Shown one piece after another: positions 16,163 to 25,586 of a stretch of 64,000 nt of DNA. Each line of letters begins with the position of its first letter. The stretch's first letter is position 1. The DNA is from Chryseobacterium ginsenosidimutans (lineage in GTDB: Bacteria; Bacteroidota; Bacteroidia; Flavobacteriales; Weeksellaceae). The stretch spans positions 496,001 to 560,000 of the forward strand of contig NZ_JANUCO010000001.1 of assembly GCF_024807225.1 (NCBI RefSeq), given 5' to 3'. Made by a program: the position numbers and the translations under genes. The notes under the pieces are model-generated. The model was not told the origin of the DNA. It saw nothing but the letters and a program-made list of their open reading frames with translations, and searched no databases.

Positions 16163-18154
16163 TTATGCTCTTAAAGCAGCAATTTCATCTCTTAATTTAG
16201 CAGCTTTTATAAAATCAAGATTTTTGGCAGCGGCTTCCATTTCTTTTTGCTTTTGTGCGATTACTTTTTCCATATCTTCACTGGTGTAGGTTGCTTTTGC
16301 TTCGGCAACTTTTTGAAGAATCTCTTTTTGGGTATATTTTTCGTCAGGGAAATCTTTGCTTCTTCCAACGAGATTTTCAGAAATCTTTTTATTTAAAGCG
16401 ACAGGAACTTGCCCGTGTTCTTCATTGTATTGAATTTGTTTTTCTCGACGGTATTCTGTTTCGTCAAGAGTTGCCTGCATCGATTTTGTGATCTTATCGG
16501 CATACATAATGGCTCTTCCGTTGATGTTTCTTGCGGCACGACCAACCGTTTGAATCATTGATCTTCTGCTTCTTAGCATTCCTTCTTTGTCGGCGTCGAG
16601 AATAGCAACCAATGAAACTTCCGGTAAATCCAGACCTTCTCTTAATAAGTTGACTCCAATTAAAACATCAAAAAGCCCCAAACGTAAATCCTGCATGATT
16701 TGAATACGCTCCAACGTTTCAACATCGGAGTGAATATATCTCGTTCTGATCCCAAATTTTACAAAATATTTGGTCAGTTCTTCCGCCATTTTTTTAGTTA
16801 AAGTTGTCACCAAAACCCTTTCATCGACATCCGATCTTTTTCGAATTTCTTCCATTAAATCATCAATTTGATTCAATGATGGTCTGATTTCGATAACCGG
16901 ATCTAAAAGTCCTGTCGGACGAATAAGCTGTTCGATATAAGCTCCTCCTGTTTTCTCCAATTCGTAATCTGCAGGGGTTGCAGAAACATAAATTACCTGA
17001 TTCTGGATGTCTTCAAATTCATTAAATTTCAAAGGTCTGTTATCCATTGCGGCAGGAAGTCTAAAGCCATATTCTACCAAAGCTTCTTTTCGGCTTCGGT
17101 CGCCTCCGTACATCGCATGAACCTGCGGAACGGTAACGTGGCTTTCATCAATCACCATTAAAAAATCTTTCGGAAAATAATCGAGAAGGCAGAAAGGTCG
17201 TGTTCCCGGTAATCTTCCGTCGAGATATCTCGAATAGTTCTCAATTCCTGAACAGTATCCCAATTCTTTAATCATTTCAAGATCAAGCTCGGTTCTTTCC
17301 TGTAATCTTTTGGCTTCTAATGGTTTTTCAATGGAATGAAAGAAATCCACCTGCTTCACCATATCGTCTTGGATATGTCTGATCGCTCCGTTTAAAGTTT
17401 CTTTTGACGTCACGAAAAGATTAGCAGGATAAATCTGAATTTGCTCAAAAGCTCCTGTCACATTTCCTGAAACAGGATCAAAACTTTGTATTTTTTCAAT
17501 TTGATCACCAAAAAACTGAATTCTTACGGCATTATCTGCATACGCCGGAAAAACGTCAATTACATCCCCTTTCACACGGAATGTTCCTCTCTGGAATTCG
17601 TTTAATGTTCTGGCATATAAAGCATTCACTAAAGAATGGAGAAGAGAGGTTCTTGTTACCTTGTCGCCGATAGCGATGGAAATTAAAGACTTATGAAATT
17701 CCGTCGGGTTTCCGATACCGTAAATACATGAAACTGAGGCTACAATCAATACGTCTCTTCTTCCTGAAAGCAAACTTGCCGTTGCAGAAAGCCTGAGTTT
17801 TTCAACTTCCTCATTGATGCTCAAGTCTTTCTCAATATAAGTTCCTGATGAAGCAATGTAAGCTTCGGGTTGATAATAGTCGTAGTAACTTACAAAATAT
17901 TCGACAGCATTTTCCGGGAAGAATTCTTTAAACTCCATGAAAAGCTGTGCTGCCAAAGTCTTATTATGCGCCAAAACCAAAGTCGGCTTCTGAACATTCT
18001 GTACAACATTGGCAACGGTAAATGTTTTCCCGGATCCGGTAACTCCCAATAAAGTCTGGTATTTTTCCCCAATTTCGAGGCCTTCGGTTAGTTTTTCGAT
18101 GGCTTTGGGTTGGTCTCCGGTTGGTTTATATTCTGATTGAAGTTTGAAATCCAT
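16163..18154 (-). CDS. uvrB: UvrB, excinuclease ABC subunit B
   Basis: 663 residues starting MDFKLQSEYKPTGDQ; a TTG eight codons upstream is rejected because it overlaps the promoter box. Walker A (GVTGSGKT) lies at about 38-45, the YYDYYQPEAYI beta-hairpin that clamps DNA at about 90-100, the DESH box at about 340, helicase motifs V and VI (GLDLPEVSLVAILDAD, QTVGRAARN) and a C-terminal UVR coiled coil. It verifies lesions in nucleotide excision repair with UvrA and UvrC, neither of which is here. It stands alone. Confidence 0.97.
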   Translation of the reverse strand: MDFKLQSEYKPTGDQPKAIEKLTEGLEIGEKYQTLLGVTGSGKTFTVANVVQNVQKPTLVLAHNKTLAAQLFMEFKEFFPENAVEYFVSYYDYYQPEAYIASSGTYIEKDLSINEEVEKLRLSATASLLSGRRDVLIVASVSCIYGIGNPTEFHKSLISIAIGDKVTRTSLLHSLVNALYARTLNEFQRGTFRVKGDVIDVFPAYADNAVRIQFFGDQIEKIQSFDPVSGNVTGAFEQIQIYPANLFVTSKETLNGAIRHIQDDMVKQVDFFHSIEKPLEAKRLQERTELDLEMIKELGYCSGIENYSRYLDGRLPGTRPFCLLDYFPKDFLMVIDESHVTVPQVHAMYGGDRSRKEALVEYGFRLPAAMDNRPLKFNEFEDIQNQVIYVSATPADYELEKTGGAYIEQLIRPTGLLDPVIEIRPSLNQIDDLMEEIRKRSDVDERVLVTTLTKKMAEELTKYFVKFGIRTRYIHSDVETLERIQIMQDLRLGLFDVLIGVNLLREGLDLPEVSLVAILDADKEGMLRSRRSMIQTVGRAARNINGRAIMYADKITKSMQATLDETEYRREKQIQYNEEHGQVPVALNKKISENLVGRSKDFPDEKYTQKEILQKVAEAKATYTSEDMEKVIAQKQKEMEAAAKNLDFIKAAKLRDEIAALRA

Positions 18155-18175
18155 AGAAAAAGTGATCTTATATAA

Positions 18176-18183
18176 CAAAAATA
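18176..18183 (-). promoter_or_regulatory. -7 box of uvrB
   Basis: On the minus strand this reads TATTTTTG, matching TAnnTTTG, about 21 bases upstream of the chosen ATG. I see no LexA-like operator overlapping it. Confidence 0.55.
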
Positions 18184-18550
18184 CGAAAGAAATTTCTGAT
18201 TAATGCTTTTCCTTGATTTTGAATTTAATAATGGTTTTAAAGGTCTTTATATTTTCTTGAGAGTAAAATTTTGTATCGAAAGATTTAGGCTTCTTTCAAA
18301 TGGAATCCTTTATTTTTTAACGCAAAGATTATATTTAATCCCGCATTATTTTTAGAAGGCAAAAGCAAATAAGATTTGCTCCGCGAAGCGTTAAAACAGT
18401 ATTTCATCAAATCAACTTGTTGATTCATCTTTGCTCACCTCAGAGTAAATACTATTGAATTAAAGCTTTGCGTCAAAAAATGAGCAGTGATTTCTAATAT
18501 GTTTGAATCAAATTTAAACAGACCCTAAGTGGAAATGAAATAGGTTAAAA
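18184..18550. other. Gene-free spacer between uvrB and the BlaR1-like gene
   Basis: No credible coding sequence or RNA gene. The main structure is the inverted-repeat element at 18313-18480; the rest is AT-rich with no clear operators. Confidence 0.5.
18313..18480. repeat. Intergenic element with 15-bp inverted ends
   Basis: The 18155-18550 interval has no gene. Inside it, TTTTTTAACGCAAAG at 18313-18327 and CTTTGCGTCAAAAAA at 18466-18480 are inverted copies (14 of 15 match), bounding about 168 bp. The interior has GCTCCGCGAAGCG and ATCAACTTGTTGAT, both locally self-complementary. It looks like a miniature non-coding palindromic repeat, but only one copy is in the window, so mobility is a guess. 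Confidence 0.4.
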
Positions 18551-18581
18551 TAAAAACAGCACTCAAACCGGGTGCTGTTTT
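18551..18581 (-). terminator. Terminator of the blaR1-like gene
   Basis: A 13-bp stem (AAAAACAGCACTC / GGGTGCTGTTTTT, one G-T pair) around AAACC. It lies 4 bases past the stop codon of the BlaR1-type gene on the minus strand. Confidence 0.8.
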
Positions 18582-18584
18582 TGT

Positions 18585-20001
18585 TTATTCGAAAGACATT
18601 GTTAATGGAATTCTCATTCTGTAGCGAACAGGTTTTCCGTCTTTTTCTGCGGGTTTCCAGGTTATATTTTCATTAGCTCTTTTAAAGGATGATACTGTTT
18701 CATTATTAAAAAGTTCATTATTTCCTGAAGCCTTTATATCTGCTAAACTTCCATCTTCTGTGACTGTATACGAAAGATTAGTTTTGTACATTTCCTTACT
18801 TTTGTTAGGTGCTATTTTTGCTCCGTCAAATGACTTTGAAATTTTGTTTCTCAATTCGTTCATGCCACCAGGATATTCTGGAAACTACCGTGACTTCTTC
18901 ATTTTCTCCAATATTTATATTTTTGTTTTGTGAACTTTCAGGAGCTACATTTACATTTTGATTAGCTTTCGGGCGAATCGTATCTGAAATTTTTTCATCA
19001 TTTGTTGTTTTTAAAGGCTCTTTTTCTGCTGTATTTTCTTCAATTAATGTAGTTGAGTCATTATTTAAAGGGGCTTGGACAGTATTTTCAGAAGTAGATT
19101 TCTTTTCCGGTTCTGAAAGTTTGCTCTGTGTTTCTTTAATGATATGTTCAATATTATTTGCATAGGTTTTTTGTACAAATAATCCGAATGCAGCAATCAA
19201 AATCGGAATACTTACCGCTTTTTTAATGTTTGCCAGTTTTGATTTTTTGGTGTTCATCATAATAAATCGTTTTTTGGTGTTATTAAAATTGAATGTATGC
19301 GTAAGGTTATAGTTTTGAGAGAAAATAATTTCGTCAAGAATTAAATTCTGATAATCTTTTACGTTAAAATCATTTTTTAAGACAGATTCATCCGCCAAAA
19401 ATTCATGATTGGTTACAATCGCTTTTTTATAAAAATAAACGGAAGGATTAAACCATGTGAAAATCTTTAAAATTTCAATAAATAAAAGATCAATGCTGTG
19501 TTTTTGCTCCAAATGACTCTTTTCATGAAGAAAAATCCTTGAATCTATTTGGTTATTAATCAAATAATTCTTTCCCAAATAAATCGTTTTCCAAAAACTG
19601 AAAGGCGACAGATTTTCTTTGGTTAATACAATAATTTGATCTTGATAAATAATTTTTTCGCCTTTTAAACTTTTAATTTTTAAAATCGAAATAACTCCTT
19701 TTATTAAGAAAATCAACGTGATAATTCCGTAAAATATCCAGACAATATTCGCCCAGTTGAAACTTTCGTGTGTGGAAGTAAGATCTAAAACCTGTTGTGT
19801 TACTGCGATCGTTGTTTGCAGACGATTTGCCGGTTTTGGAGTTTCTGTTGTAATGGAAATAAATGGAACGGTGTAAGAAAACATCAGTGCAAAAAGTAAA
19901 TAAAACCTGTTGAAAGTAAAGGTTTTTTCCTTTGCTAAGAATAGGTGATATAAGCCTAATAAAAGCCCTGAACACAAAATTATTTTTAAAAGAATAATCA
20001 T
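18585..20001 (-). pseudogene. BlaR1-type M56 sensor with TonB-like C-terminus, frameshifted
   Basis: After correction this is about 470 residues. It starts at ATG 20001, overlapping the blaI stop as ATGA. Four transmembrane helices and a zinc metalloprotease HEKSH (HExxH) motif mark an M56/BlaR1 domain, followed by a further membrane helix, a Pro/Glu/Thr-rich periplasmic linker and a C-terminal TonB-like domain (PEYPGGMNELRNKI...WKPAEKDGKPV...IPLTMSF). The frame breaks at 18881-18885, where GAAAC stands for GAAC; the repaired join reads VVPEYPGGM. BlaR1 proteins sense an envelope signal and cleave the BlaI repressor. The TonB-like end is common in Bacteroidota members and may act as the sensor. 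A second break lies in blaI, just upstream. Confidence 0.85.
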
Positions 20002-20373
20002 TTTTCGTCGATTTGCTGGTCGATAATTTCTCGGAGTTTCTTTCAGTTGTTTTTGTGACAGTTTTGTATTTGATGTGAAAAATGATGCAAACTGAGTCAC
20101 GGAACTGTTGAAAAAACGGTCAATCATAGAAGACATTTCTTCCTTGAAATATTCCCCTTTGGCAACTTTCGGAAAGTATTCGCGGGAATTTCCATACAAT
20201 GTGTAGCCGACAAGATCTTTGTTTTGCATTCTTTTCAGAAGCGTAGCAACGGTTGTTGTCGCTGGTTTGGGTTCGGGATAGGATTCTAAAATATCTTTCA
20301 TGAAAATTTTTTCTTTTTCCCAAAGAATTTCCATGAGGTCTTTTTCAGAATCGGTGAGTTTTATTTCTTTCAT
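19998..20373 (-). CDS. BlaI/MecI/CopY family repressor (C-terminus frameshifted)
   Basis: About 125 residues. A winged helix-turn-helix (LTDSEKDLMEILWEKEK...TVATLLKRMQNKDLV, residues 5-55) and a helical dimerisation part follow the BlaI pattern. As sequenced the frame runs on into the next gene, because GTTTC at 20036-20040 adds a base. With GTTC the C-terminus becomes QLKELREIIDQQIDEK, the usual ending of the family, and the TGA overlaps the downstream ATG. It should repress its own operon until cleaved by the BlaR1-like partner. No beta-lactamase gene is adjacent, so the regulon lies elsewhere. Confidence 0.88.
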
Positions 20374-20480
20374 ATTCTACGAGGTGTTACTTTGTTCTAC
20401 AAATGTAGAGTAAAAAATTAAACTACCAAATTTTATGGCATTATTTTTCCATTCATTTTGAAACTCTTAATCATAACAAT

Positions 20481-21698
20481 ATGAAATTCAATAAATTTTA
20501 CATTTCAGCAGTCAGTTTATTTATAATTTTTTCGTCGTGCCAGAAAAATAATGCAAACGCCCAAGTTGGTAAAGACGGAAGTGTGGAAACCAATAAACCG
20601 AATTCTCCGGACTACAAACCTGCGTTCGTTGGACAGACAAGAATCAAGGCGGTAAAAAGCTCAACTCCTTATAATATTGAAATTTTAAATAAAGATTTGG
20701 GTCGACCTTGGGGAATTATCAATTTACCGGACGGAAGATTTTTAATTACAGACAAGAAAGGATATATGAACGTAGTTTCTACCGACGGAAAACAGGTTGC
20801 AAAAATTGATGGATTTCCAAAAGTAGATTCAAAAGGGCAGGGCGGAATGCTTGACGTTGCTCTTGATCCTGATTTTACAACCAATAATATCATTTATTTC
20901 AGCTTTTCAGAACCTTATGAAAAAGGAAATCATACTGCCGTTGCAAAAGGAATGCTTTCTCAGGATTTAAAAAATATTTCTGATGTACAAGTTATTTTCC
21001 GGGCAACTCCAACTTATGATGGTGATAAACACTACGGAAGTCGATTGGCTTTTGACAAAGACGGAAATTTATTTGTAAGCACAGGCGAAAGATCGGATAA
21101 GCAAACAAGAGTGTATGCTCAAAGAACGGATAATTATTTGGGTAAAATTTTAAAAATAACAAAAGAAGGAAAACCCGCGCCGGGAAATCCTTTCATCGGA
21201 AAATCGGGATTTAAACCTGAAATTTATGCCTATGGAATCAGAAATCCACAAGGATTGGCGATCGATCCGAGCGGAAATCTTTGGGATGTGGAAATGGGAC
21301 CGAGAGGTGGTGATGAAATTAATTTAATCAAACCCGGAAAAAATTACGGTTGGGGAGACGTGACGTATGGAATCGAATATTCAGGCGAAAAAATAAATAA
21401 CGGAACCACTCAAAAAGCAGGAACAGAGCAGCCTGTTTATTATTGGGATCCCGTGATTTCTCCCAGCGGAGTTACTTTCTATACAGGAAATATCGATGAA
21501 TGGAAAGGTAATTTAATGATCGGATGTTTAAGCGGCGAACATATCAACAGAATTGTCATCAAAGACAATAAAGTAGTTGGTGAAGAGCGTCTTTTGGCAG
21601 ATCAAAAAGAAAGATTTCGTGATGTTCTGAATGGAAGTGACGGAAATTTGTATGCCGTGACGGATAGCGGGAAATTGTATAAAATTTCGAAGAAATAA
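20481..21698 (+). CDS. PQQ-dependent sugar dehydrogenase-like lipoprotein
   Basis: 405 residues. The signal peptide ends in a lipobox (IFSSC, Cys near 20), so it is a lipoprotein. Residues about 55-405 form a six-bladed beta-propeller of the glucose/sorbosone dehydrogenase (GSDH, Asd/YliI) family. Motifs visible are LGRPWGIINLPDGRFLITDK, GQGGMLDVALDPDF, YGSRLAFDKDG, YGIRNPQGLAIDPSG, WDVEMGPRGGDEINLI and SPSGVTFYTG. The family oxidises aldose sugars with PQQ outside the cytoplasm. No PQQ synthesis genes are in view, so cofactor supply is not shown. It stands alone. Confidence 0.85.
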   Translation: MKFNKFYISAVSLFIIFSSCQKNNANAQVGKDGSVETNKPNSPDYKPAFVGQTRIKAVKSSTPYNIEILNKDLGRPWGIINLPDGRFLITDKKGYMNVVSTDGKQVAKIDGFPKVDSKGQGGMLDVALDPDFTTNNIIYFSFSEPYEKGNHTAVAKGMLSQDLKNISDVQVIFRATPTYDGDKHYGSRLAFDKDGNLFVSTGERSDKQTRVYAQRTDNYLGKILKITKEGKPAPGNPFIGKSGFKPEIYAYGIRNPQGLAIDPSGNLWDVEMGPRGGDEINLIKPGKNYGWGDVTYGIEYSGEKINNGTTQKAGTEQPVYYWDPVISPSGVTFYTGNIDEWKGNLMIGCLSGEHINRIVIKDNKVVGEERLLADQKERFRDVLNGSDGNLYAVTDSGKLYKISKK

Positions 21699-21705
21699 TA
21701 AAAAA

Positions 21706-21762
21706 TTCCCACAGATTTCACGGATTACACAGATTTTGTGCGATTTGTGAAATCTGTGGGAA
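21706..21762. repeat. Dispersed palindromic intergenic repeat, copy 1
   Basis: Inverted arms TTCCCACAGATTTCAC (21706-21721) and GTGAAATCTGTGGGAA (21747-21762) are perfect 16-bp complements with a 25-nt loop. The element sits between the converging sugar dehydrogenase and aminotransferase genes, where it may also act as terminator. Related copies are at 36921-37072, 58796-58890 and 59338-59411. Confidence 0.75.
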
Positions 21763-21770
21763 AATAGTAT

Positions 21771-22928
21771 TTAAAAGCTATTAATAACCCTGTGTAAACC
21801 TTCAGTCAGGATTTCTTGCGAAGTAGAAAAACAGATTCTGACGTGACCTTCTGCGCCCTTTCCGAACCATCTTTCGGAGCCGGGAACGATGGCTACTTTT
21901 CCTTGTTTTAAAACGTGTTGTGCAAACTCGTCACTCGACATTCCGTTTTCAATTTTAGGGAAAATTACGAAAGTTGCTTCAGGCAAATTAGGTGTTAAAA
22001 TTCCTGAATTGCTTAACATGCTATGAGCTAAATCTCTGTTATGCTGTAAATGCGTCAGGAAATCATTAAACCAAGGTTTTGCTTTGTCAATCGCAACACT
22101 TGCAGCAATTTGAGACAATGTAGAAACGCCTTCAATCGTAGAATTGAATTGAGATTTTTCGGTAAAATCATCCAACAAATCCTGATCATTACATAAAACA
22201 GCACCGATTCTTAATCCTGCAATTCCGAAAGATTTTGAAAACCCAAAGACCGTAAAACTTTTCTTTTTCGCTTCCTCAGAAACAGAAGAATATGTGTTGA
22301 ATTCTCTTTTATCATAGACAATATCACTCCAGATTTCGTCACTCATTACCCAAAGATCATGAGCTGCAGCGATTTCAGAAATTTTCTGTAGAATTTCTTT
22401 AGAATAAACTCTACCAACCGGATTGTGAGGATTACAGATGCTGATTAATTTTGTTTTTGGTCCGATTAAAGAAACCAACATTTCGAAATCGATGTCTCCG
22501 GTTTGAGAATCTACAGCGCACAATTTAATGTTTCCGCCAACGGCATCTACTGTTTTTTTAAACAAGAAATCAACCGGATCGAAAATAATGGCTTCGTCAC
22601 CCGGATTTAAAACATATTTCGCAACCATAAACATTCCCATTGCGGCACTGTTTACAGCTAATACGTTTTCAGGAGTGAAGTTTCCATTTTTTCCTGTGTT
22701 AAAGTGCTCTGCAACACTTTTTTTGAACTCAGGAAGTCCTGAAAAAGGACCGTAACTTAAATAACCATCCTTAATATATTCAATAATTCCGTTTTCTATT
22801 TCTGTTGACATTCTGAAGTCAGGATCTGCTGCCGTTAAAGGAATTATTCCGTCTTCCAGTGTCGCCCATCTTCCGTTGTAAGCTTTTCTTTTCAGAGCTT
22901 CGAAGTTGATATCTTTATTTGTAAACAT
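21771..22928 (-). CDS. MalY/PatB-type PLP aminotransferase or C-S lyase
   Basis: 385 residues, fold-type I PLP enzyme. NPHNPVGR is at about 166-173, the Asp of DEIW at 197 binds the pyridine nitrogen, and K232 in FGFSKSFGIAGLR is the Schiff-base lysine. Sequence character (MFTNKDINFEAL...RWATLEDGIIPLTAADPDF) is close to MalY/PatB cystathionine beta-lyase-type enzymes. The start ATG is only 3 bp from the end of the upstream FAD monooxygenase gene, so the two are one operon. This suggests a joint role in modifying an amino-acid-like substrate, which is inference. Confidence 0.8.
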   Translation of the reverse strand: MFTNKDINFEALKRKAYNGRWATLEDGIIPLTAADPDFRMSTEIENGIIEYIKDGYLSYGPFSGLPEFKKSVAEHFNTGKNGNFTPENVLAVNSAAMGMFMVAKYVLNPGDEAIIFDPVDFLFKKTVDAVGGNIKLCAVDSQTGDIDFEMLVSLIGPKTKLISICNPHNPVGRVYSKEILQKISEIAAAHDLWVMSDEIWSDIVYDKREFNTYSSVSEEAKKKSFTVFGFSKSFGIAGLRIGAVLCNDQDLLDDFTEKSQFNSTIEGVSTLSQIAASVAIDKAKPWFNDFLTHLQHNRDLAHSMLSNSGILTPNLPEATFVIFPKIENGMSSDEFAQHVLKQGKVAIVPGSERWFGKGAEGHVRICFSTSQEILTEGLHRVINSF

Positions 22929-22930
22929 GT

Positions 22931-24017
22931 TTATTTATATGAAATTGGTAATGTGTTTTTCGGTTGTTCGCTTAGTGGTAAAAGGAATTGATCGAGCAAT
23001 GCTCTTCCGTTTTTGATGTGAATGTCGATTTCCGGTCTTCTGTTGTCTTCATATGTTTTGAAGGTTTCCTGAAGATTGTTTCCTTCTACTAAAAGATTAG
23101 TTAAAGTAAAAGAATCCTTCAATGCAGAAGTAACTCCCTGGCTTGTAAAAGGAATCAATGGATGTGCTGCATCGCCGATGAAAACTATATTTTCGTGATA
23201 AAAAGGATTTAATTTTTCCAATTCATACACTCTCCAGATGTGAGCGTTTTCGTAGCTTGAACCTTCAATAATTGATGAAACCAAAGGATTCCAGTCACCG
23301 AAATTATCCAGCATGAATTGTCTGATGCAATCCGGCGTGTAATCTTCATTAATGAAAAATTTAGTAATATCAAACTGACAGTACCAAAGGATTTTTGAAG
23401 AAGAAAGTTTTAAAACACCAAAAGTAAGTCCTCCCTTTTCATGATGGAATTTCAGGAAATTGCTTTCAATCTGGCTTGCTAATTCTTCGTTTTCGATGAT
23501 GTTTACAACTTCGTTTTCCAGCACCGCTTTCATCGTTTCCTCCTGAAAAATGGTTCTTCTGATTCTGCTTCTTGAACCATCTGAAGCAATAACGATATCC
23601 GCCTCAAGAGAATTGTTTTCATCAAGCGTAATGTTTGCTTTTCCGTCAGAAAATCCGTTAAGAGTAACAGTCGATTTGTATGAAATTTTGTCTTTAGGAA
23701 ACTCCATTTGCCAAGATTTCTATCAAGGCACTTCTGGAAACTACAAAAACATCATCAAGATCTTTTTCAGAAATAATTTCTCCGTTTTGGCTGTAATGAA
23801 TGTATTTTTTCAGGAAACTTCCCTTTTCGTAAAGATCATCAATATTAATAATGTTTGAAAGAAACTCAATGCCTTCTTTTGGGAGGATAAATCCGTGTCC
23901 TTTCAGGTCATTTGGGGTTCTTCTTTCGTAGAGATGATAGTCAATATTATTTTTTTCTAAATAATTTGCCATACTCAAGCCAGAAACTCCAGCTCCTATG
24001 ATTGCAACTTTGCCCAT
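22931..24017 (-). pseudogene. FAD-dependent monooxygenase, one-base frameshift
   Basis: The joined product is about 361 residues of the group A flavin monooxygenase family. The N-terminal dinucleotide motif GAGVSG (8-13) and YERR for FAD binding, and a downstream FIGDAAHPLIPFTSQG flavin motif, are all present. The frame breaks at 23698-23702 (GAAAC on the plus strand). With one A removed, the minus strand reads GGA GTT CCT AAA and joins ILANGVPKDKISYKS. Such enzymes hydroxylate small aromatics or antibiotics; TetX is a distant relative. The substrate is unknown. It forms an operon with the downstream aminotransferase. Confidence 0.8.
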
Positions 24018-24225
24018 CGTTTTAATTTAAGTATTGTTAGTTTTATTTGTTTAAATCTGTAATGTCTGAATCAATAAAACGGATAAACTGTAAGAAAATA
24101 TTTTTCTTTCGGCAGAATATGTTTTGTTGATATGAGAAATGATTTCTTTAATCAAGTGTATTTAAATAAAGAAAAGTATAGTTAATAATACCTGATTTTG
24201 ATATTATTATAGAAGTAAAAAAGCC

Positions 24226-24843
24226 CTATTCCGGTGCTTTGAAAATATTGTCATCAGAATGGAACCCTGCAACACCGCCACTTACCGCAAATTTCATTGC
24301 AGAAGCAGCTGTCATACCCACAACGGGTTTGATGTTTTTTTCCTCAGTCACGATTACCCAACCCGAAATTGCGTAAGAATGAGGAAGATATACGGCTACA
24401 TAATTGTGTTTTTCAACGTCTGCCATTTCCTTTTGAGTTAAAAATCCGATTCTCCATATTTCAGGATTTGCGTTTGTCTTAACCCAAACAGGATCATTAA
24501 ATTTTTTCTTATCCCCTACAAATGAAGACATGACGTCTTTTGTTGGAGTGTAAATGTGCTTTACTCCGGGAGTTTTTTCCAATAGACTGTCCATCGTATC
24601 GAAAAAGAATCTTCCGACAACGAATTTGTTTCCTAAAAATCCTAAAATCGCAGTAATTAAAATAATTGAAATAAAAACTAACCCCGGAATTTCCTTTGCA
24701 ACAGACGGAATAATATTGTCAATAGATGTGATGACATACCAAATCACAAAAATTGTCAGCCCGATCGGACCGATAATTACTAATCCCTGAAAGAAATTTT
24801 TCAGGAAGAAATTGGCAATATTTTCAAACGTCAGTTTTTTCAA
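24226..24843 (-). CDS. DUF502 family membrane protein
   Basis: 205 residues with two transmembrane helices (about 18-38 and 53-75) and a soluble C-terminal part containing TPTKDVMSSFVGDKKKFNDPVWV and YAISGWVIVTEEKNI, the DUF502 pattern. The family is widespread in bacteria and plants (LIKE COV proteins) and its biochemical role is not settled. It starts 12 bp downstream of miaE and is probably co-transcribed with it. Confidence 0.85.
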   Translation of the reverse strand: MKKLTFENIANFFLKNFFQGLVIIGPIGLTIFVIWYVITSIDNIIPSVAKEIPGLVFISIILITAILGFLGNKFVVGRFFFDTMDSLLEKTPGVKHIYTPTKDVMSSFVGDKKKFNDPVWVKTNANPEIWRIGFLTQKEMADVEKHNYVAVYLPHSYAISGWVIVTEEKNIKPVVGMTAASAMKFAVSGGVAGFHSDDNIFKAPE

Positions 24844-24855
24844 TGCAAATATTTT

Positions 24856-25434
24856 TTATCCGTGAATAGTTTCGCTTTTTCCATAAGACTGAATGATCTT
24901 TGCTTCATATTCCAGCCATTCTTCCCAACGCTTATTTACAACTTCCACATCGCCCATTTGTCTTGCAAACCCGATGAATGTGGTGTAATGATTGGCTTCG
25001 GAAATCATTAATTCTTTATAAAAAGTTTTTAATTCTTCGTCTTTTATGTTTTCTGTCAGTACTTTAAATCTCTCACAGCTTCTGGCTTCAATCATCGCTG
25101 CAAAAAGTAATTTGTCGACAATAAGTTTCTCTCTTGTTCCCTGAACTACAAATTTAGCAAGTTCATTCACATAATCGTCTTTTCTTGCTTTTCCAAAAAT
25201 GTAACCTCTTTTCTTAATGATCTCATGAACCTGATTAAAATGATCAAGCTCTTCCTGAGCAATTACGAGAAGTTCGGTAACGATTTCCGGATATTCCGAA
25301 AGCATAATAATAAGGCTGATCGCATTGGTAGCTGCTTTTTGCTCGCACCAAGCATGATCGGTCAAAATTTCCTGAATGTTTCCTTCTGCAATATTTGCCC
25401 ACCTTGGATCGGTAGGAAGTTTCAACTTAAACAT
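24856..25434 (-). CDS. miaE: MiaE-type tRNA hydroxylase
   Basis: 192 residues of ferritin-like diiron type. The visible metal-ligand pattern is a first helix with DHAWCEQKAA (Glu), EELDHFNQVHE (ExxH), then EARSCERF and EANHYTTFIGFA (ExxH). It hydroxylates the isopentenyl group of ms2i6A37 in tRNA, downstream of MiaB, whose gene is at 49.9 kb. The neighbour is DUF502. The length and the opening LKLPTDPRWANIAEG fit MiaE of this phylum. Confidence 0.88.
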   Translation of the reverse strand: MFKLKLPTDPRWANIAEGNIQEILTDHAWCEQKAATNAISLIIMLSEYPEIVTELLVIAQEELDHFNQVHEIIKKRGYIFGKARKDDYVNELAKFVVQGTREKLIVDKLLFAAMIEARSCERFKVLTENIKDEELKTFYKELMISEANHYTTFIGFARQMGDVEVVNKRWEEWLEYEAKIIQSYGKSETIHG

Positions 25435-25586
25435 GTTTTAAAAATTTATGCAAAATTAAAATAAATTGCGATACGATAGAAGTTTTATTTTTGATTAAAA
25501 TTTTTCGTCAAAGTTCTTGCTTTCATGTAAATAGATAACCAGATGGTCTCTCTTTTGATATTATTTAAACAATTAAACTCAAAACA

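Noticed and set aside
18826..20373. A genuine BlaI-BlaR1 fusion protein
   Set aside because: Removing one base restores both native termini and an ATGA overlap, and the defect has the same signature as eight others.
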